Shown here: positions 58,430 to 64,000 of the stretch, piece by piece
Position numbering within the stretch: the first letter of the stretch is position 1
Layout of the letters: each line of letters opens with the position of its first letter
Assembly: GCA_947561585.1 (NCBI GenBank)
Contig: CANNZV010002451.1
Location: forward strand, 33,788-97,787
Direction: 5' to 3'
DNA: 64,000 nucleotides
Source of the DNA: Caprella mutica
Taxonomy: Eukaryota; Arthropoda; Malacostraca; Amphipoda; Caprellidae
The notes under the pieces: model-generated
Database searches by the model: none
Told to the model about the DNA's origin: nothing
What the model saw: the letters and a program-made list of their open reading frames with translations, nothing else
Made by a program: the position numbers and the translations under genes

Positions 58430-61400
58430 TCAACTCTACATATAACACAATGTGCATTTGTCTGTTGGTTGCAAGAAAATTGTCACGCTGTAACATTTCA
58501 GATACGAAATGTCCAGATTCCTGGACTATGCAAATTATAAACCAACAACAAATGTGTCTGCTCGCCTCCATACTGAAACAAGATTGCTTAAACATATCTT
58601 GGTATATAATAGTACATCTTTATTATTATAGCACATTTCAGTGCTAACACAAGGATTACTCTCACCTAGCACATTCTAACATCTTTCTCTGGCCTCTGCA
58701 GATATCCACAAAAATAAATATCCCCACCTACCGCAGTTCAATACCCTTCTCTGGCCTCTATGGTGTCCACACGTATAATGAACCTATCTACGCTTTACTG
58801 GCTATGATTACAAATGTTTGTTCAGGCAATTTTGTCTGAAATTATAACTATATAGAGGTAAGGTTTCATTAAACCAAAAATATGAAAATTTTAAAAAGAC
58901 GTTTTCGGAACACCAAGTCTATTTTAGTTATATATTGCTTTGAAATGAAAATCATTTATTTATTTATTTAAAGAGCCAAATCATGTGTGGTTGGACAATA
59001 AATATTGATATAATTACCAAGATATTCGAATATTAATATATTTTACACTAATTTTAAATTCATTGAATAGTAACCGTCACTCACATTTCACTGTGAAGGT
59101 ATTATACATTTAATCACTAAATTCCTTCACGACCATAACGATTGGTTCCAATATTTAGGTACAATATCCACTATCAAATCGTCCATAAATATGAAGAAAT
59201 AAAAGTTTCTGGTGATTATAGGGCCAGGGCCTAACGACTTACTGTCATGACATCCTACTTTAGACTGTGCAAACAGCATGGAGTATTACATCGTGAGTAA
59301 CTAATTATGATCATTAGAGTCCACTGAACATGCGATGATCCATGCCTATTTTATTGGGAAGTATCCATAGAGAGAAATAATACGCCTTGACCAGTAAAAT
59401 AGCGAGAATTAAATCATTGAACAAGTAACGTGTAAAAAAGTAATAATTGAAACAAACAGATGAAATTAAATTCAATACATAAGCATTATTAGATAGAAAA
59501 AATCTTTACTCCAAAAGAACTAAAAATCATTAAATATCTTACCTGAATATTCGTTAAGTGAACTTCTACATACATACAGTAAATGATTTGCATTTCTATC
59601 AAACTATGCAATGCAGATATTATATATTACAGAATATTTTGTGCACCTTATGCAAGAGTTAATTAAACATTCTCATTGAATATTATAATTCATACAGTAG
59701 GAATATTGATAAATACAGAAAACTAGGATCTAATACGTAGTATGCAAATTAGTGAAACTGTTTTCGTAATCAATATCTATAATAGCAGAGTAAATTCTGT
59801 ATGCATGTTATATGGATCTTCAGTTGATTGACGGTTAAATTAATTACTGTCTCTATTGATTACCGTATGTTATTAGTTGAATAAAATAACGTAAAATTGT
59901 AAGCTGAACTAAGATTAATTCTAATTGAGATATGCTTCCAATGATCTCCGAGAAGATTATTTCTAATACATGCATAGTAATGCTATTCGGTTGTTAATGT
60001 AAAGCAAAGTCATTATTTATATGTACTAAGTCATTATTTATATGTACTTACTTATAGAGGATTAGTTTGAGTTGTGTATTAAGATTTAAAGTTTGAACAA
60101 GAACGTTATACATTAATCCTAAATTCCAATCAATATCGAGGATTAAAATAATAAAGAAGTTAGTCATAGTACAATTAATTACACGTATACTATATCATCT
60201 AAAATCATAATCATTACTTTGAGTGTTCTTATGGAGCTAAATAAATACGATATGCTGAGCTGAATTAGAATAATAATTGCCAGTTCAAATAGCTAAGCAT
60301 TTTCATATTAATTATAAACCTAGTCATACACATAATCTCTTGTTATTTCATGAGTGATGAATAATATATTAGAGCTTTGTCTTTCTTGCAAATGAAATCC
60401 AATGTTATTATAATGTTCCATTAAATTCCAAGATATTCTGTTTTTGCTGTAAGACACAGAAGCCCTGAGCCTCTGAGCAAAAATAAATATTCTCTTTGCA
60501 TCTGACAGTTCAATTAAAGTTAAAGAAACATTGTAGCGACTGGCTTCCTTTCTTCTTCATTAAGTTTTTTCATCTAAAATGTGATTAAATGAGCGAACAA
60601 AATGAACACATTATCGGGAATAATGAGTACGCGTGTAATACATTGGAAATAATATATGCTCAGATTATTTGTAAATAAGAAAACTAGGCATCAGTTGTTA
60701 TCGTTAATATATCTTCCAATTTTTTTTAAATTTTGACAAAAACCAGTCCTGAAAAATATAATGAATAATATTGATAAAAGGTTTTAACAATAGAAAATAA
60801 ACACTATTTTGGATGAGATATTTTATTTTAACAACTATTCTATAAGTGCAGTAGATCAAACATTTGTATTTCTACCTTATGTATAGAGGTTGAAATTTTG
60901 TGTGATATAAAAATAGTACCTTGATATTGTGTATGATATAATTTAAATTGGTTTATAGATATAAGTATAAGCCTCTACTTCCTATAGTACATCATCTGAT
61001 ATAATAAACTGTAGTTTCAAATTCGGTTTCAATTTCCATGATGATTGTTATCGTTACTGAAATCTGCTGTAATTGTATGTTATGGCTAGTATAAACAGTC
61101 TCAGTGCAATTCTCTTGGAAGTTCCTCGGCAACATAAATTCATGATGTTGTACGAACTTACACATGAGAGTTACCCGACGAAGTTATTCATTTATGGAAC
61201 ACGTTATGCAAGTCATTAATTCTGTTTACTGGTTTTGATATTGTGTTTATGATCCTACTCCAATTATATGGGATGGAACAAGCTACGCTTTCATCTTGGC
61301 TCACTATGGCAGAGAATTAGGTAATCACGGAAACTTGAGATATTTTAGATTGAGGTTCAAATGGTACATGGGATATACATGTAGTTATTCAATAGGTTGC

Positions 61401-61795
61401 TTAGATTATCTAAATCTGAGTCAGCATAGTTAATGTAGAAATGAGTTTATACATTTTTTCTTGATAATGCACTATATAATAAAAAGATAAACGTATAAAT
61501 AAATTAATAATTCTCCATTAGAACTAATAATCTATAATGTATAGCTCTGAGTAATAAATATTGACAATATGTAAATAATTTTTCATGATACGATATAATA
61601 TAATATGATAATTGACATTTAGCTGCTTAATTGTGCATTCTCTAGAGTTTTATCATAATATCTGTTTCATGTGAAATCCCTGTTTGCCATTGAACTGAAC
61701 ATCCAACAATTAATTTTTTTTATCAGAGTGAATATGCCAATGATGATGCATTATAATCTCAATATTTCTGCAAGAACTTCATTACATATTTTGTT
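58430..61795. other. Long gene-free AT-rich stretch
   Basis: No gene, no recognisable transposon and no strong tandem repeat. Minor: CATCTTTCTCTGGCCTCT at 58680 and CCCTTCTCTGGCCTCTATG at 58745 form a weak duplication, and GTCATTATTTATATGTACT is repeated at 60010-60050. Confidence 0.5.
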
Positions 61796-61799
61796 TATC

Positions 61800-62112
61800 T
61801 ACGTCCTTTCGCCGAAAACACTATCGCCGCACGACACATCCACCGAATGACACTTTCGACGAAAAAATGACAATTACCCAGTTAAAATTCGGTGCAGGAT
61901 AGGGGCAGCGGGTGGGGCGCGCAGGGCCGGCATCATGGCAGGCAGAAGGCCGCGACAGAGCATTTTTGTCCGCTTTTGGGGACCTCATTCTACGTCCCCC
62001 CACTGCACTGAACTACACTGGGGCGCTACCCTAAACTGCAGACACGCGCGTCCTAACTACTAATGCGCGACCGCGTAGCGTCCGTGGCCACGCGTGAAAC
62101 ACTAGAGAAAAA
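61800..62112. repeat. GC-rich island of repeat-derived appearance
   Basis: A sharp compositional change: TTCGCCGAAAACACTATCGCC and CACCGAATGACACTTTCGACG type words, followed by about 200 bp rich in G and C (GGGGCAGCGGGTGGGGCGCG, GCGCGACCGCGTAGCGTCC). The CGAATGACA/CGACGAAA words look like a dispersed satellite. No real gene frame runs through it. Confidence 0.45.
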
Positions 62113-62270
62113 TACCCTCATGGCAGATATTGACTGCGCCAATACTGCGCTGAATATGAACGCACATATTCATACTATAAAATATGACGCGTTTAACGCA
62201 TATATACTTCATATTATGAATGTGACGTTATTCGGCAGCAATATTCCAGTCAATATCTACCATGAGGGTA
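62113..62270. mobile_element. 158-bp hairpin MITE with TA borders
   Basis: TACCCTCATGGCAGATATTG and its near complement CAATATCTACCATGAGGGTA bound the segment. Pairing continues inward through GACTG, GCGCAT/AACGCATAT-type words to the centre near 62190. The TA ends fit a Tc1/mariner-type MITE. Confidence 0.75.
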
Positions 62271-63045
62271 AAAAATAATCATGATGTCTAAATAGCATTT
62301 GAATTAATGTGATTGACGTTTCAAGTTAGGGAAAAATTTATTTAGTAGGGGTTAAATGTCTTTTTCAGAAAAAAAGGCCATATCGTTTAGCTACATCAAA
62401 AGGAAATTAAATAAAAGGGACTGGAAGAATCAGTCAGAAAGAAAAGTGGCTCTATAAACAATGTCACCTGCCACCCGTCAGTGACAATACTAATGAATGA
62501 AAAAAAAAGCTTCTCCGTGAATGCTGCCACTTACCAAGGATTGTGACGAAAAGAGTCACAAGCACCTGTGGCGATGGTGGATGGAAGAAGGAGATGATGG
62601 GGAATGAAGACTTCCTAATACAAAAATCTAAGACCTCGCAGTTGATGAATATAACTTTGCGCTATTCTCCAAAACTGCAAGTAGCGTTAATAAAAATAAA
62701 CATGGTAAAATAATACATTCCAAATTAGCTACAACAGTTCAGGGCTGAAGGGACACCATCTCCTTTTCCATTTACGATATAATAGACTGTAAAGAGTAGT
62801 GGTGAGGTTATAAAAGTGAAGTAGATAGCTCTAAATTCATTTATTGGTAAGCAAACTAAAGCTATACATTGTAAATCTTACTTATATATTTTCCCTCTCT
62901 AACTGATTGTCAAAGTTTGTAAAATGAGTACCACTTGTTACTAATAATAAAAAATGTAACCATACTTACAAATATAAATTGGGAGAAGAGTAAGAGATTA
63001 GGTCGCCAACTTTGATAACGCGTTCCTCGGGGGTGTAGGTCATAA
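62271..63045. other. Intergenic, nothing recognised
   Basis: No gene. 62490-62640 is somewhat richer in G and C and reads through short broken frames (for example around CACCTGTGGCGATGGTGG) without a recognisable family. Confidence 0.35.
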
Positions 63046-63048
63046 GCA

Positions 63049-63070
63049 CCCCCCCCCCCCCCCCCCCCCC
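63049..63070. repeat. 22-base poly-C tract
   Basis: An uninterrupted run of C. Directly after it, 63120-63190 is a scrap of the 730-bp foldback MITE (CCCCTGCCAGGTCATAAATC, then GTACAACAAACTAGTG). Confidence 0.95.
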
Positions 63071-63265
63071 GATTACGAGCCATCTGTTTTTTAATCCTTA
63101 CATATTTACCTATATTATTTAATCCCCCTGACTCCCCTGCCAGGTCATAAATCAATCATTAAGTGTGCAGTACAACAAACTAGTGAAACTACATTAGCAA
63201 CTCTCAGTTATTTCTATCTAAGTACATAGTTCTTCATTTGTTTAACTATGTGAATAAGGATTAAA

Positions 63266-63420
63266 CAACAGGGAGGGGGGGGCTCATGACCTGGGGGGGG
63301 GGGGCTCGTGATCAGGGGGGCTCATGACCTGGGGGGGGGGGGGGGCTCGTGATCAGGGGGCTCATGACCTGGGGGGGGGGGGGGGGCTCGTGATCAGGGG
63401 GGGCTCATGACCGTGCTTAG
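63266..63420. repeat. G-run minisatellite
   Basis: Alternating units GGGCTCATGACCTGGGG and GGGCTCGTGATCAGGGG with G runs of 5 to 16 bases. Length differences are mainly in the G runs, typical of slippage or assembly uncertainty. Confidence 0.85.
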
Positions 63421-63555
63421 GTGTGGGAGCGTATGCCCCTTCCTCTATGTCCATCCCAATCGCCAGAATTCTATAGAGGCTCATGACCATGCTCAGGTGT
63501 GGGAGCGTATGCCCCTTCCTCTATGTCCATCCCAATCACCAGAATTCAATAGGGA
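63404..63555. repeat. Tandem duplication, unit about 73 bp
   Basis: Two nearly identical copies containing GGTGTGGGAGCGTATGCCCC, TTCCTCTATGTCCATCCCAA and CCAGAATTC(T/A)ATAG. Only a handful of bases differ. Confidence 0.85.
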
Positions 63556-63738
63556 TATTCCAATGGTTTTATGAACTGGTTTGAAATCAGGTCCGCACAG
63601 TGTTTCTGAAAATTGAAACGAACATTATAAACAATTCACTGAATAATTACATTTAGTGCTTATAATAGTAAATTTATGTTCAACTAGACAGCTGATATTG
63701 CTGTAATTAATCAACAGATGAATAAAAATACATACTTC

Positions 63739-64000
63739 GAAACTAACTAGGCACACTGTAGTTCAAAACTAGGCACACTGTAGTTCAAAACTAGGCACAC
63801 TGTAGTTCAAAACTAGGCACACTGTAGTTCAAAAACTAGGGCACACTGTAGTTCAAAAATAGGAAAACTGTAGTTCAAAACTAGGCACACTGTAGTTCAA
63901 AACTAGGCACACTGTAGTTCAAAACTAGGCACACTGTAGTTCAAAACTAGGCACACTGTAGTTCAAAACTAGGCACACTGTAGTTCAAAACTAGGCACAC
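63739..64000. repeat. 21-bp satellite running off the window edge
   Basis: About twelve copies of AAACTAGGCACACTGTAGTTC, nearly identical. A variant pair near 63830-63870 has an extra A and G or reads AATAGGAAAACTG. The array continues past the right edge, so its full length is unknown. Confidence 0.95.

Noticed and set aside
61821..62278. Two short reading frames in the GC-rich island (one per strand)
   Set aside because: Open frames are expected in GC-rich DNA. The plus-strand one runs through the hairpin MITE and neither resembles a protein family.

Overview
The window is strongly AT-rich, intron-bearing animal DNA, almost certainly from an insect. The only convincing host genes belong to a secreted cysteine-rich family whose C-terminal two thirds resemble DUF4789, a family I know from insects. 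A sap-feeding hemipteran such as a planthopper is my best guess, but the species call is inference. There are no prokaryotic signals, and I saw no tRNA or rRNA.

Host genes: five tandem same-strand copies of one secreted-protein gene, each coding in a single exon, start near 11.5, 15.2, 20.3, 26.0 and 41.0 kb. Copies 4 (328 codons) and 5 (325 codons) are intact, with a signal peptide and 24 cysteines. Copy 1 has a frameshift. Copy 2 has a lost start codon and two frameshifts. Copy 3 has one in-frame nonsense codon. In every copy a splice acceptor lies about 24 bp before the start codon position, so the 5' UTR is probably split. A matching conserved module with a GAG|GTTAGT donor lies upstream of each copy (ends near 10.4, 13.5, 18.0, 23.2, 35.7 kb). 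A sixth, gene-less module ends near 32.8 kb. The modules share an inverted repeat resembling two Grainyhead half-sites, and four of them share an FTZ-F1-type TCAAGG(C/T)CA site. Units repeat head-to-tail, and their introns have been enlarged by different mobile elements.

Layout: 1-9.6 kb is gene-poor with a possible transposase scrap (2.8 kb), a tandem-repeat MITE (8.1-8.4 kb) and a long palindrome (9.0-9.2 kb). 9.6-42.6 kb is the gene array, interrupted by foldback elements, pogo/Tigger-like elements, two elements with 8-bp target duplications, a piggyBac-like end and minisatellites. 43.4-46.5 kb holds two TA-flanked elements and a minisatellite. 46.6-53.2 kb is a nested graveyard: a CR1/Jockey-like retrotransposon on the minus strand is split by a mariner-superfamily fragment, a small Helitron and an R1-like retrotransposon fragment on the plus strand. 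53.9-54.9 kb has two Helitron-type 3' ends. 55.5-56.8 kb holds a two-block repeat rich in nuclear-receptor DR1-like motifs. From 56.8 kb onward there are only repeats, a small GC-rich island with a hairpin MITE (61.8-62.3 kb), homopolymer and G-rich minisatellites, and a 21-bp satellite that runs off the right edge.

The two intact genes probably make secreted, disulfide-rich, N-glycosylated proteins. Their function is unknown, and the shared modules suggest the copies were once co-regulated.
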